From NCBI RefSeq assembly GCF_900169075.1, contig NZ_LT827014.1, positions 186,001 through 250,000 of the forward strand: a stretch of DNA of 64,000 nt. Reading direction: 5' to 3'. A program made the translations under genes and the position numbers. The stretch's first letter is position 1. Every line of letters begins with the position of its first letter. The stretch comes from Chryseobacterium phocaeense. Lineage in GTDB: Bacteria; Bacteroidota; Bacteroidia; Flavobacteriales; Weeksellaceae. The notes beneath the pieces were generated by a model that had not been told where the DNA came from, did no database searches, and saw nothing but the letters and a program-made list of their open reading frames with translations. Below, piece after piece: positions 35,081-43,906 of the stretch.

Positions 35081-35689
35081 ATGTTAGACCATATTCCCTA
35101 CTTCTCTTATGTGCTCAGTGCCTTTATCGGTATCGGTTTGGCTGCGGCAACCGGCTTCAGGGTTTTTCTCCCGATGTTTGCGGTAAGTCTGGCTTCTTAC
35201 TTCCACTGGATCCCGATGAACGAGCATTTTGAATGGCTTTCCGGGTTACCGGCACTTATTACGACCGGAATTGCAACCATTGCTGAAATTTTAACGTATT
35301 ACATTCCGTTTGTGGATCATCTTCTAGATACTATTTCTGTTCCTTTAGCTACCGTGGCAGGCTCAGTTTTATTTGCCAGCCAGTTTGCAGACCTGGGGAC
35401 TTTTCCGCAGTGGGCACTAGCCTTAATTGCCGGTGGAGGAACGGCAGCTACCATAAGCTCCGGTTTCGCAGGTATACGGGCGGCTTCTACGGCCACAACG
35501 GGAGGTCTGGGAAATTCTGTGGTAGGAACCACTGAAACTGCAGGTGCGGGAGTAATGTCTATATTGGCAATGGCAGCCCCTGTTATTGCAGCTGTTCTTG
35601 CTATTATCCTGATTATTCTTGTGATTGTCTACGGACGGAAAGCCTGGCGCAAACTTCGGGGCAAAAAAAATACAACGGACCCTATATAA
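35081..35689 (+). CDS. DUF4126 family membrane protein
   Basis: 202 residues, about five hydrophobic segments. The block AAATGFRVFLPMFAVSLASY near the N-terminus and GGGTAATISSGFAGIRAAST, TATTGGLGNSVVGTTETAGA in the middle match DUF4126 proteins. Role unknown. A terminator follows. Confidence 0.9.
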   Translation: MLDHIPYFSYVLSAFIGIGLAAATGFRVFLPMFAVSLASYFHWIPMNEHFEWLSGLPALITTGIATIAEILTYYIPFVDHLLDTISVPLATVAGSVLFASQFADLGTFPQWALALIAGGGTAATISSGFAGIRAASTATTGGLGNSVVGTTETAGAGVMSILAMAAPVIAAVLAIILIILVIVYGRKAWRKLRGKKNTTDPI

Positions 35690-35692
35690 TAC

Positions 35693-35724
35693 AAAAGGCT
35701 GGACCTATGCGGTTCAGCCTTTTT
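35693..35724 (+). terminator. Intrinsic terminator after the DUF4126 gene (bidirectional)
   Basis: AAAAGGCTGGACC pairs with GGTTCAGCCTTTT (one wobble) around TATGC, followed by T-rich sequence. It also lies after the convergent 35742-37775 gene. Confidence 0.9.
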
Positions 35725-35741
35725 ATAACTTATTTATTTTG

Positions 35742-37775
35742 TTAGCCTTTGCTTCTGAAATCTTTTATTTCCTGGATTTTAGATTGAAAATATTCTTTCT
35801 TTTCAGGGTTTTTGTTGATCAGGATTTCGAATGCTTTTATAGCTTTTGTATATAATTTCTGTTCAAAATACAGATTAGCCAGCGTTTCCGTCATCAAATG
35901 GGAAATATCATCGTTCTTTTCTTTAACCACATATGTGCTTTCTTCTTTCAGCTGGCTTATTCTCGGGTTATTTTCAATGAATGCTTCTATGACTTTTTCC
36001 TGAACTTCTGTCTTATCTTTTTCAACAGGCTCTTCTGCAGGCCTTTCTATTTTAAGCCAGCTCTGCCATGTATTGATAAATCCGGGAACGTTACTGTCTG
36101 CCGGAGTTTTTTCAGCTTTAACTTCCAGAGCAGGTTCGTTTTCAATATCAGCGTTCTCCTCTTTTTCTACGGATAAACTGGAAATATCTGAGCCGAAGAA
36201 TGAAACATTCATCACCGGAGCTTCTTCTGTACTTTTAGGTTCTTCAGGTTTTTCTTCTGTCGGTTCCGGAGTCTCGCTTTCTTCAGGAGCATGATCTTCT
36301 GAGACTGTTTCAACGGCTTCCTGAGGTTCTTCCTTGACTTCTGCAACTATTTCTTCCTTCTTTTCTTCAACAGGCGAAATTTCGTCCTGCTTTGACACTT
36401 CAGTTTTAGCAACTGGAACTTCTTTTTCTTTACTGATTACAGAATCCGGAAGATTGGATTCCAGGCTCATAGGCTTCCATCCGGAAACTTTCTCAACCTC
36501 CACCTCTTTTTCTTCTTTTCCCTGAACCTCTGCCGGTTCTTCATTCTGCTCCGTCTGCTCTGTTTCAGCTTCAGGCTGTTTAGCTACCGGTTCAGGCTGT
36601 TCCGGCTCAGCTGCGGGAGCTTCTGCTTTTGGCTCCTCTTTTTCTGTAGACCAGAAATGGAAACTTTGGGTCTCTGCAAAACTGATCTCGTGGTCCGTCG
36701 TTTCAGGTTCATCAGTTTCAGTTTTTGGAGCTGCCTGAGCTTCTTTCATTTTCTTCTCCACTTCTTCAATCAGGCGTCTCATTTCTTCCTCATGCTTATT
36801 CACATTCGGTTTGGAAATTTCAGCAACAACCGCTTCATCATTATTACTTCCCTGGATTTTAACTTCCGGCAGGAATTCATCCATTCCGTGGAAACTGATT
36901 TCAGCCTCTGGTTCAGCTACCTCTTCATGAATAGTATCTTCAATGCTGTTAACGGTTACGGATTCTTCATCTTTTTCTTCAGTTACAGATTCCTCAACAA
37001 CATTTTCCTGTTCTTTTTCTTCTGCAATTTCTTCATCAGGAACAAAAGCTTCTATTTCATGAAAGCTCAGATTGTCTTCCTCTTCTGCTGTTTCAGTCGT
37101 GGTTTCGGTTTTATCTTCTTCAATAATCAATTCGGGAGTAAATGCTACATCTGCTTCTGAATTTTCCTCTTGTTCATTTTCAACAGCCTCTGTTTCATCT
37201 GCAACTTCTTTATCAAGTTCTTTTGCAGGTTCTGCTTTTTGGGTAACCAATACTCCGGATTCCAGTGTGGATTCAAGATCTATGGTCTCAGAATTAGCTT
37301 CGTCAAGGAAGTTTTCTTCGCCTTCAAAAAGAATCCTGTTTCTTTCTCCGTTAATGTAAATATGTTTAATATCCTGAACAGGCGGTATCATATGCGCTGC
37401 CTCTTCGTATTGGGTTTTTATTTTTTCCGAAGGCTCCTCCCTTTTTATCGGGAAAACTTTTTCTTTATAAGAATATTTTACGGCTTTTTCAACGGACTTT
37501 GAAGATTGTTTTTCTTCGGTAAGCTCCGGCTTGGTCTCCTTCCTGATCTTCCCGTTGATCAGCTGATAGAGCAGCTTTTTATCTGTGGTATAAGCCGCAG
37601 TGGTAGAAAGTTCTTTCTGATAGTTTTCTTTATCATAAAGGTGTACCCCAAATAAATGAAGCGCCCTTATGTTCTGGACATAAGGAAAAGTATGAATTTC
37701 ATCTTTCAAAAGACCAAGATCTTCCGACTGAATATTTTTGGGGTTCTTTAATAATTCTAAAACTCTGGGATTCAT
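35742..37775 (-). CDS. Large acidic, low-complexity protein with C-terminal TPR-like hairpin
   Basis: 677 residues. The N-terminus (about 1-80) is folded and helical (LELLKNPKNIQSEDLGLLKD). Residues about 80-560 are Glu-, Thr- and Pro-rich and probably disordered. A short motif of the type [VIL]SFxxxxxF recurs at 236-244, 293-301 and 364-372, with a weaker one at 524. The last 120 residues contain a Trp-rich patch (FINTWQSWLKIERPAE) and TPR-like helices (LANLYFEQKLYTKAIKAFEI). It starts one base after the lptE stop, so it belongs to the same operon. No signal peptide. Function unknown. Confidence 0.85.
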   Translation of the reverse strand: MNPRVLELLKNPKNIQSEDLGLLKDEIHTFPYVQNIRALHLFGVHLYDKENYQKELSTTAAYTTDKKLLYQLINGKIRKETKPELTEEKQSSKSVEKAVKYSYKEKVFPIKREEPSEKIKTQYEEAAHMIPPVQDIKHIYINGERNRILFEGEENFLDEANSETIDLESTLESGVLVTQKAEPAKELDKEVADETEAVENEQEENSEADVAFTPELIIEEDKTETTTETAEEEDNLSFHEIEAFVPDEEIAEEKEQENVVEESVTEEKDEESVTVNSIEDTIHEEVAEPEAEISFHGMDEFLPEVKIQGSNNDEAVVAEISKPNVNKHEEEMRRLIEEVEKKMKEAQAAPKTETDEPETTDHEISFAETQSFHFWSTEKEEPKAEAPAAEPEQPEPVAKQPEAETEQTEQNEEPAEVQGKEEKEVEVEKVSGWKPMSLESNLPDSVISKEKEVPVAKTEVSKQDEISPVEEKKEEIVAEVKEEPQEAVETVSEDHAPEESETPEPTEEKPEEPKSTEEAPVMNVSFFGSDISSLSVEKEENADIENEPALEVKAEKTPADSNVPGFINTWQSWLKIERPAEEPVEKDKTEVQEKVIEAFIENNPRISQLKEESTYVVKEKNDDISHLMTETLANLYFEQKLYTKAIKAFEILINKNPEKKEYFQSKIQEIKDFRSKG

Positions 37776-37776
37776 C

Positions 37777-38298
37777 TTACCAATTGGCTACAATATCGTT
37801 AAATATCTTGTTAATAATTCTGTCTGTCACAAGCTTCACCTGGGAAGCTTCGATCTCACTCTGGGTTAAATTACTGTTATACACAGCTTCATCCGAGTAC
37901 GTTCTGTCAAAACTTGAATCCGGGTGGATTTTGTTTTCGTAATGTACTTTTACCGTGATCGTCAGTTTGCTCTGTGCCTGCTGCACTATACCGCCCGAAG
38001 GGTTCTGTATTGTATTGGAACTGATCGTAGTAGGTGAGAAACCATAGTCGGTAATTTCACCTTCTATCAAAATATCAGGATTAGATTTTGTTCCTTTTAA
38101 AGTGGTTCTCTGTAGAAACCTGTTCTGGATATCTGTGGAAAACTGCTGGGAAAGCGTTGGGTTTACCAGCGCTGCATTATTCGGGAATTCATTGATCTGA
38201 ACGGTTTTTTCGTCCGTCAATGAGGATCCTGTAAAGGAATAACACTGATGAAACAATGAAAGGATAATGAATCCAAATATGATCTTTAATTTACTCAT
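37777..38298 (-). CDS. lptE: LPS-assembly lipoprotein LptE-like
   Basis: From the ATG at 38298 the protein is 173 residues and starts with a lipoprotein signal (MSKLKIIFGFIILSLFHQC). The longer frame to 38478 lies inside the upstream gene and is not needed. The body (INEFPNNAALVNPTLSQQFS, LLIEGEITDYGF-like ILIEGEITDYGFSPT, AQSKLTITVKVHYEN) matches Bacteroidota LptE, which plugs LptD to place LPS in the outer membrane. The start overlaps the stop of the membrane protein gene (ATGA), so translation is coupled. Confidence 0.88.
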   Translation of the reverse strand: MSKLKIIFGFIILSLFHQCYSFTGSSLTDEKTVQINEFPNNAALVNPTLSQQFSTDIQNRFLQRTTLKGTKSNPDILIEGEITDYGFSPTTISSNTIQNPSGGIVQQAQSKLTITVKVHYENKIHPDSSFDRTYSDEAVYNSNLTQSEIEASQVKLVTDRIINKIFNDIVANW

Positions 38299-38996
38299 GC
38301 CATTTTTTGATTTACTGATTCTAATACGTCTTTGTAGGCTGCATATTTCATACAGATTCCTACCGGAATGGAAAACAGGATTCCTATTCCACATACGATG
38401 ATACCAAGCTGGGAAATAAACCCTACTATAATAGAAAATACAAAGATTTTCAGGAAGTTTCTTCTGGCCAGTTTCCACGAAAGCATAAAAGCTTCTCTTA
38501 CGCTGGTCATTCTGTGCAGCGAAATCAGAGGCTGTATAAAAAACATGGACACTGAAACCGCCAGCATCAGGATAATGACCAATAACACCCAGATCCCCAT
38601 GCCTCCTGCAAATAAAGCACCTCCGGTTTCCGAAAAGGATCCGTCTGTAGCATTAGCTGCAAAAATAACCGGCAGCAAGGATATCTGAATCGGGATCATG
38701 GCTACAATTACTACAGCTAAAATAAGCAGGAACAGTTTCAGGTACATCACAAAATCTGTAAAGTCAAAAATATCTCCTGCGGACACTTTTTCTCCTTCAT
38801 CTACTTTTTTGCAGATCTTATAAAAGTTTCCCATTCCAAGAATTCCGCAGAAAGGGATAAAATTCATAACAAATAGAAGTATTGTTGCTACGATAAATCC
38901 GCCGACATCTTTTTTGAAAAGTTCCATACCATCGGACAGGTACTTTCCTATATTGAAATCATATCCTTTCAAGCTGAGTAATTCTAAATTTTTCAT
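38295..38996 (-). CDS. Multi-pass membrane protein of unknown function
   Basis: 233 residues with about 5-6 transmembrane segments (IVATILLFVMNFIPFCGILG, FLLILAVVIVAMIPIQISLL, WVLLVIILMLAVSVSMFFIQ, FVFSIIVGFISQLGIIVCGI). The EAFMLSWKLARRNFLKIFVF segment resembles YciC-type or glycerophosphodiesterase-membrane-domain proteins. It lies between the sigma-54 activator (8 bases upstream) and lptE (overlap ATGA). I do not assign a function. Confidence 0.82.
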   Translation of the reverse strand: MKNLELLSLKGYDFNIGKYLSDGMELFKKDVGGFIVATILLFVMNFIPFCGILGMGNFYKICKKVDEGEKVSAGDIFDFTDFVMYLKLFLLILAVVIVAMIPIQISLLPVIFAANATDGSFSETGGALFAGGMGIWVLLVIILMLAVSVSMFFIQPLISLHRMTSVREAFMLSWKLARRNFLKIFVFSIIVGFISQLGIIVCGIGILFSIPVGICMKYAAYKDVLESVNQKMA

Positions 38997-39004
38997 TCCT
39001 GTTT

Positions 39005-40291
39005 TTAGTCTTCTAAGTTATATTGTTTTATTTTTCTGTATAACGTTCTTTGTGAAATTCCAAGTTCATCTGCGGCTCTGTTCCTGCGTCCTTTGTGTTT
39101 CTCCAACGCTTTGATGATCAGATCTTTTTCATTATTCTGAAGAGACAGAGATTCCGGTTTGTTTTCTTCTATTTCTATTTCTTCAATATCTTCGTAGCTG
39201 TCATCAGCATTTGAAATAATGGCAGGTGCACTCTGTACCACAGGAGATTTGTCTTCAAAATACAGCAGTGAATTCTGACTTACCGGTTGGGCCTGTTCTG
39301 CGGAGTAAATCCTGTTGATCAGGTTCTTTTCCTGGTTGCTCAGATCTGCGGTTCCGCGGTTCTTTATCAGTTCTGAAGTTAGTGATTTTAAATCATTAAT
39401 ATCACTTCTCATGTCAAAGAGAATTTTATACATAATTTCTCTTTCACTTCCGAAATCATTCTGTTTCTGAGCACCCTGATTGTTTACCACCATAGGAAGA
39501 TGGGTTTCCATCGGAATATATTCTGCCAGCTTTTCCACCGTTATTTCACGGTTTCTTTCCACTACGGTCATTTGTTCCACCAGATTTCTCAGCTGACGAA
39601 CATTCCCGGGAAAACTGTAATTTTCAATATAATGTACCGCGCTTGGCTCCAGCTCCAGTTCAGGCATCCTATATTTTTCTGCAAAATCTATTGAGAATTT
39701 TCTGAACAGCAAATGGATATCTCCCTTTCTGTCTCTTAAAGGCGGCATATCGATCTGAACGGTATTTAAACGGTAATACAGGTCTTCACGGAATCTTCCG
39801 TCGTGAATGGCTTTCATCATATTAACGTTGGTTGCCGCAACAATTCTTACATTGGTTTTCTGTACCTGCGAGGAACCTACTTTCATAAATTCGCCGCTTT
39901 CCAGCACCCGAAGAAGACGAACCTGGGTCTGAAGGGGAAGTTCTCCTACCTCATCCAGGAAGATAGTTCCGCCGTCTGCCACTTCAAAATAACCTTTTCT
40001 TGTGGCTGTAGCTCCTGTAAACGCTCCTTTTTCGTGTCCGAATAATTCAGAGTCTATGGTTCCCTCAGGAATTGCCCCGCAGTTGACCACGATATAGGGC
40101 TGATGTTTTCTTTTGGATTCCGAATGGATGATTTTGGGGATGAATTCTTTCCCTACACCGCTTTCCCCGATCACCAGAACGGAAATATCTGTAGGTGCTA
40201 CCTGTACAGCCTTTTCCAGGGCCCTGTTCAGGACAGGAAAGTTTCCGATGATGCCAAAGCGGTTCTTTATATTTTGTAACTCGTTGCTCAT
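39005..40291 (-). CDS. Sigma-54-dependent transcriptional activator without sensor domain
   Basis: 428 residues. The AAA+ domain starts almost at once: Walker A GESGVGKE (42-49), GAFTGA loop (89-94, contacts sigma-54), Walker B DGGTIFLDEVGELPL. The C-terminal Fis-type HTH is HKGRRNRAADELGISQRTLY. There is no N-terminal receiver or GAF domain, so activity must be set by expression or by partners. A charged linker lies between the two parts. In Bacteroidota this activator typically sits between miaB and lptE, as here. Confidence 0.95.
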   Translation of the reverse strand: MSNELQNIKNRFGIIGNFPVLNRALEKAVQVAPTDISVLVIGESGVGKEFIPKIIHSESKRKHQPYIVVNCGAIPEGTIDSELFGHEKGAFTGATATRKGYFEVADGGTIFLDEVGELPLQTQVRLLRVLESGEFMKVGSSQVQKTNVRIVAATNVNMMKAIHDGRFREDLYYRLNTVQIDMPPLRDRKGDIHLLFRKFSIDFAEKYRMPELELEPSAVHYIENYSFPGNVRQLRNLVEQMTVVERNREITVEKLAEYIPMETHLPMVVNNQGAQKQNDFGSEREIMYKILFDMRSDINDLKSLTSELIKNRGTADLSNQEKNLINRIYSAEQAQPVSQNSLLYFEDKSPVVQSAPAIISNADDSYEDIEEIEIEENKPESLSLQNNEKDLIIKALEKHKGRRNRAADELGISQRTLYRKIKQYNLED

Positions 40292-40325
40292 AAAGTAAAT
40301 TTTTGATTATTGATTTAATACTACG

Positions 40326-41123
40326 CTACAGTTCTGCGATCTGTTTTCTGTAGACTTTGTTAAAATGATGGGTATAGACATCTTTCATAGTCTTCCCCTC
40401 ATCATAAGTTTGTAAGGCTAACTTTTTTAAATCCAAATAATCTTTGTTTCTGATTTTAGAAACTTTACTTTTAAAATATATGTTTTCGGCAAAGTCATTT
40501 TCTTTGCTCTGCTGTTCAAAATGTTCCCAGGCTTTATCATATCTCCCAAGTTCAAAGTAAGTCACTCCCAGCTGGTAGTGGTCATACATGCCTTTGAAAT
40601 AGTTCCTTGACGCCAGCAGATTTTCGATAATCCCCGCAGCTTTCACCTTCTGTCCTAAAGCACTGTAAGACATTGCTCTTACCACATCCAGGTGATAATC
40701 GCCGTTTAAGGATCTTCCCAGATCTTCGGGATAGTATTTTTTCAATTCTTCTAAATCCTGAACAGCACCTTTATAATCACGCAGAAACTGGAATTTACAC
40801 CAGCCTCTGTAGCCCAGATGCATTTTGGGATCTACAGAAACCGCTTTGTCAATAAGAATTTTCCAGGTTACAAAATCTCCGTTCTTAAGATAGGGAACGG
40901 CTTTTTCCATGTAGGAATTAGAAAAATCCGGACACAGCCCGATGGCTTTATCAAAAGCCTCCTGAGATTCGCGGCTGTCCTGTCTGTCTGAAGCCCAGTT
41001 GTATAACTCACAGGCTTTTTTGCAGTTCTCACCCTCTACTGCATTACAGTTGACCTGTGCAATAGTATTGGTGTAAACGATAAGCAATAAAAAGCTAAGG
41101 TAATACCTCTGAAACTTTTCCAT
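40326..41123 (-). CDS. TPR-repeat secreted protein
   Basis: About 265 residues. Signal peptide MEKFQRYYLSFLLLIVYTNTIAQ (the frame also has an ATG at 41129, two codons upstream). A Cys-rich stretch (CNAVEGENCKKACELYNWAS) opens the mature protein, followed by TPR-like helices (YMEKAVPYLKNGDFVTWKIL; HLGYRGWCKFQFLRDYKGAV; YDHYQLGVTYFELGRYDKAW). It overlaps the 3' end of the frameshifted lipoprotein gene, so the two were co-transcribed. Role unknown. Confidence 0.85.
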   Translation of the reverse strand: MEKFQRYYLSFLLLIVYTNTIAQVNCNAVEGENCKKACELYNWASDRQDSRESQEAFDKAIGLCPDFSNSYMEKAVPYLKNGDFVTWKILIDKAVSVDPKMHLGYRGWCKFQFLRDYKGAVQDLEELKKYYPEDLGRSLNGDYHLDVVRAMSYSALGQKVKAAGIIENLLASRNYFKGMYDHYQLGVTYFELGRYDKAWEHFEQQSKENDFAENIYFKSKVSKIRNKDYLDLKKLALQTYDEGKTMKDVYTHHFNKVYRKQIAEL

Positions 41124-41606
41124 CTTCAATTTTATAGGTTAAATACTGATAATAGCCCGTTTTTAAACCTCTTATCTCTTTCGGAAGCCAGCCGTCCAGC
41201 GATTTGGTAAACCGCAGCAGCTTCTCTCCCAGTATTTTGTCCGGTGCTGTTTCTTTCAGCTCTGTATTCATCTGCTGAACTCTGAACAAGCCGGTTTTTC
41301 TTCACAATTTACTAAAAATCTCATGGTAATATAACCGCTCATTTTAGTTCCGGAGGATATTTTTTCTTTTTCAAGTTTTTCTATAATGGCCAGTTTCTCG
41401 CCTTTATAGTCAAACTGTCTGGCACCCTGATAATACTGAATACTCATTCTCTTTTCCGGACTGCATTTTTCAAAAGCCGGATCATCCAGTTTTTCATCAA
41501 ATTCAATATCTCCTACCGTTGCGGGATACTTGCTCATGCTCTTCTCTGTCTGGCAGGATACCAGCACAAATGAAAACAAAGCAAAAAAGTAGACCGCTCT
41601 TATCAA
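41095..41606 (-). pseudogene. Lipoprotein with TonB-C-like domain, split by a frameshift
   Basis: Two overlapping frames make one protein. The first (41268-41606, 112 residues) starts with a lipoprotein signal (MIRAVYFFALFSFVLVSC) and runs to GYITMRFLVNCEEKPACSEF before stopping. The second (41095-41289) supplies the missing C-terminus (LFRVQQMNTELKETAPDKIL ... YYQYLTYKIEDGKVSEVLP). Adding one base near 41296-41303 (GAA-GAAAAACC to GAA-GGAAAAACC) gives NCEGKTGLFRVQQMN, which joins the two without a stop and fits the usual TonB_C-like pattern of 'RFxVNCxGKxGxF'. It is either a true pseudogene or an error in the sequence. Confidence 0.72.
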
Positions 41607-41615
41607 GGCATTTAA

Positions 41616-43094
41616 TTATTCCGCTGTTCTCCCTAAAAGCGTGCCCTGTGTGTTGTCATAGACAAAAACATCCACAATGTCACCTATTTTCTGTCCTTCC
41701 AGCATATCGAATACACAAACGGCATTCTGGGAATTTCTTCCTTTCCACTGGTTTTTATTCTTTTTGGAAACTCCTTCAATCAGAACCTGGTGCATTCTTC
41801 CTACATAAGACTCCATTCTTTTTCTGGACAGCTCCCCCTGAAGTGCAATCACCTCAGCAAGACGTCTCTGCTTTACATCAGCAGGAATATTGTCTTCCAT
41901 CTTCTTGTGTGCCGGAGTTCCCGGTCTTTCAGAATAGGCGAACATATAACCGTAATCATATTCCACTTCTTTCATCAGGCTTAAAGTATCCTGGTGGTCT
42001 TCTTCGCTTTCGTTACAGAAACCGATGATCATATCCTGGGAAAACGCAATATCAGGAACAATTTCCTTTGCCTTTTTGATTAAATCCAGATATTCTTCGC
42101 GGGTATGCTGCCTGTTCATGGCCAGAAGCATATTATTACTACCGCTCTGTACAGGAAGGTGAACGTATTTGCAGATATTGTCGTGTTTTGCAATCATTCT
42201 GAATACATCAAGGCTCATGTCCTGCGGATTGGAAGTGGAAAATCTCACTCTCATTCCCGGAACGGCTTTAGCCACCTGATCAAGCAATTGTGCAAAATTT
42301 ACTGCTGTAGCCTTCTGCATTTCAGATGCTTTCGCAAAATCTTTTTTAGGACCTCCTCCATACCATAAGTAAGAATCTACATTCTGGCCTAAAAGGGTAA
42401 TTTCTTTATATCCGTTCTCCGAAAGGTTTTTACATTCTTCAATAATAGAATGCGGGTCACGGCTTCTTTCTCTCCCTCTGGTAAACGGAACCACGCAGAA
42501 GGTGCACATATTATCACATCCCCTGGTGATGGTTACAAATGCTGTCACTCCATTTCCGCCTAAACGGACCGGGTTGATATCTGCATAGGTTTCTTCTTTG
42601 GAAAGAATTACATTAATGGCGTCTCTCCCGTCTTCCGTTTCTTTCAATAGATTGGGAATATCCCTGTAGGCATCGGGACCTACCACAAGATCCACCAGCT
42701 GCTCTTCTTCAAGGAATTTGGTTTTCAGACGTTCAGCCATGCATCCCAGCACTCCAACCGTCATGCCCGGTCTTTCTTTTTTCAGCTTTTTAAACTGGGA
42801 AAGACGCATTCTTACGGTCTGCTCCGCTTTTTCACGGATGGAACAGGTATTTAAAAGGATAAGGTCTGCTTCTTCTACTTTCAGGGTGGTATTATACCCC
42901 TGCTCATTAAGAATAGATGCAACAATTTCGGAATCAGAAAAGTTCATCTGACAGCCATAGCTTTCTAAAAACAGCTTTTTAGAGTTCTCAGGCCTTTCAG
43001 CGATGGCAAAAGCTTCTCCCTGTTTTGTTTCGTCTATATATTTTTCCTGCACAATAATTGTTTTAAATTTCAATGCCCAGCATTTAAAATCCAA
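41616..43094 (-). CDS. miaB: tRNA-2-methylthio-N6-dimethylallyladenosine synthase
   Basis: 492 residues as an open frame from the ATG at 43094; a GTG at 43052 (VQEKYIDETKQGEAF) would give about 478 residues and may be the true start. Radical SAM cluster motif CxxxCxxC is in RGCDNMCTFCVVPFTRGRER; the second cluster cysteines are in YGCQMN, LNTCSIREKA and VLGCMAERL. A C-terminal TRAM domain (RMHQVLIEGVSKKNKNQWKG) is present. It adds a methylthio group to i6A37 in tRNA. Confidence 0.95.
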   Translation of the reverse strand: MDFKCWALKFKTIIVQEKYIDETKQGEAFAIAERPENSKKLFLESYGCQMNFSDSEIVASILNEQGYNTTLKVEEADLILLNTCSIREKAEQTVRMRLSQFKKLKKERPGMTVGVLGCMAERLKTKFLEEEQLVDLVVGPDAYRDIPNLLKETEDGRDAINVILSKEETYADINPVRLGGNGVTAFVTITRGCDNMCTFCVVPFTRGRERSRDPHSIIEECKNLSENGYKEITLLGQNVDSYLWYGGGPKKDFAKASEMQKATAVNFAQLLDQVAKAVPGMRVRFSTSNPQDMSLDVFRMIAKHDNICKYVHLPVQSGSNNMLLAMNRQHTREEYLDLIKKAKEIVPDIAFSQDMIIGFCNESEEDHQDTLSLMKEVEYDYGYMFAYSERPGTPAHKKMEDNIPADVKQRRLAEVIALQGELSRKRMESYVGRMHQVLIEGVSKKNKNQWKGRNSQNAVCVFDMLEGQKIGDIVDVFVYDNTQGTLLGRTAE

Positions 43095-43171
43095 AGCATT
43101 TGCGATGAATTTAAAAACCTGAACAGATTAGTCTGCAAAGATACAAAATATTGTGACAGAATGTCCGGAGA

Positions 43172-43897
43172 TTATTTTGGAGGGTTAAAATTTAACGGAA
43201 GCGTATAAAAAGATTCTACCGGTTCTCCATCTCTTGTTGCCGGTGTCCATTTTTTCTTTCTCATACTTTTGATTCCGTCTATAATTCTTTGATCAAATTC
43301 TGCATTTCCGGAAGATTCCTGCAGCTTGATGTTTTCCATCTCTCCGACTTTACTTACGGAAAAAGCTACTACCAGTTTAAAGGGCTGTGTCCATGTGAAA
43401 CCACTCAGGTCAATCCGCTTTGCCACTTCTTCTCTAAAGCTTTTTATTCCTCCTGGTAAACCTACAAGCCTTGCCAGGTCATTCCCTGTATAGCCGTCTT
43501 TATATCTGTTGAACATTATATCAGGGGCAATAAAGAAGGTTGTTACTGCCTGTTTTTTAACTCCTTTAATCACAGCCGGCTTCCATTTGGTCATACTTTC
43601 AACAACTGTTACTCCGAGGTCGAAAGCACATTTATTTTTTGCTGCCGCTTCTGATTGATCTATCCCATATTTAACGGTCGCATCTTCATAGACAACTAAT
43701 TTCAGATTGTAAAATTCGCTTTTATTTTCGCAGGGTTTTAAGCCCTTATCGATAAGGATCTGATGAAAGTCTCTGTAAAACTGTACTTCCCCACCTTCAT
43801 AGGAATCCATCCCTTTTGGATAATCCGGGATGGCATTTTGAGAGAAGCCTTTAGCTCCGATAAATAGCAAAGGTAGTAGTAAAAGGTATTTCATCAT
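43172..43897 (-). CDS. Secreted TonB-C-terminal-domain-like protein
   Basis: 241 residues, signal peptide MMKYLLLLPLLFIGAKGFSQ. Two TonB_C-like units are visible: one at about 45-125 (KPCENKSEFYNLKLVVYEDA, ... TKWKPAVIKGVKKQAVTTFF) and one at about 150-240 (FTWTQPFKLVVAFSVSKVGE ... KKWTPATRDGEPVESFYTLP). It lacks the N-terminal TM-Pro-rich spacer of true TonB, so it is a periplasmic or exported relative. It lies 9 bases after a shorter paralogue. Confidence 0.85.
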   Translation of the reverse strand: MMKYLLLLPLLFIGAKGFSQNAIPDYPKGMDSYEGGEVQFYRDFHQILIDKGLKPCENKSEFYNLKLVVYEDATVKYGIDQSEAAAKNKCAFDLGVTVVESMTKWKPAVIKGVKKQAVTTFFIAPDIMFNRYKDGYTGNDLARLVGLPGGIKSFREEVAKRIDLSGFTWTQPFKLVVAFSVSKVGEMENIKLQESSGNAEFDQRIIDGIKSMRKKKWTPATRDGEPVESFYTLPLNFNPPK

Positions 43898-43906
43898 CTT
43901 AATAAT

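Noticed and set aside
35317..35532. Minus-strand frame inside the DUF4126 gene
   Set aside because: It overlaps the longer plus-strand gene with family features and a good terminator.
37170..37502. Phe-rich frames opposite the acidic TPR protein
   Set aside because: They are the mirror of a Glu-rich gene (GAA codons read as TTC on the other strand). The minus-strand gene is clearly the real one.
38298..38478. N-terminal extension of the LptE-like frame
   Set aside because: It lies wholly within the preceding gene in another frame, and the ATG at 38298 gives a proper lipoprotein signal with the usual ATGA overlap.
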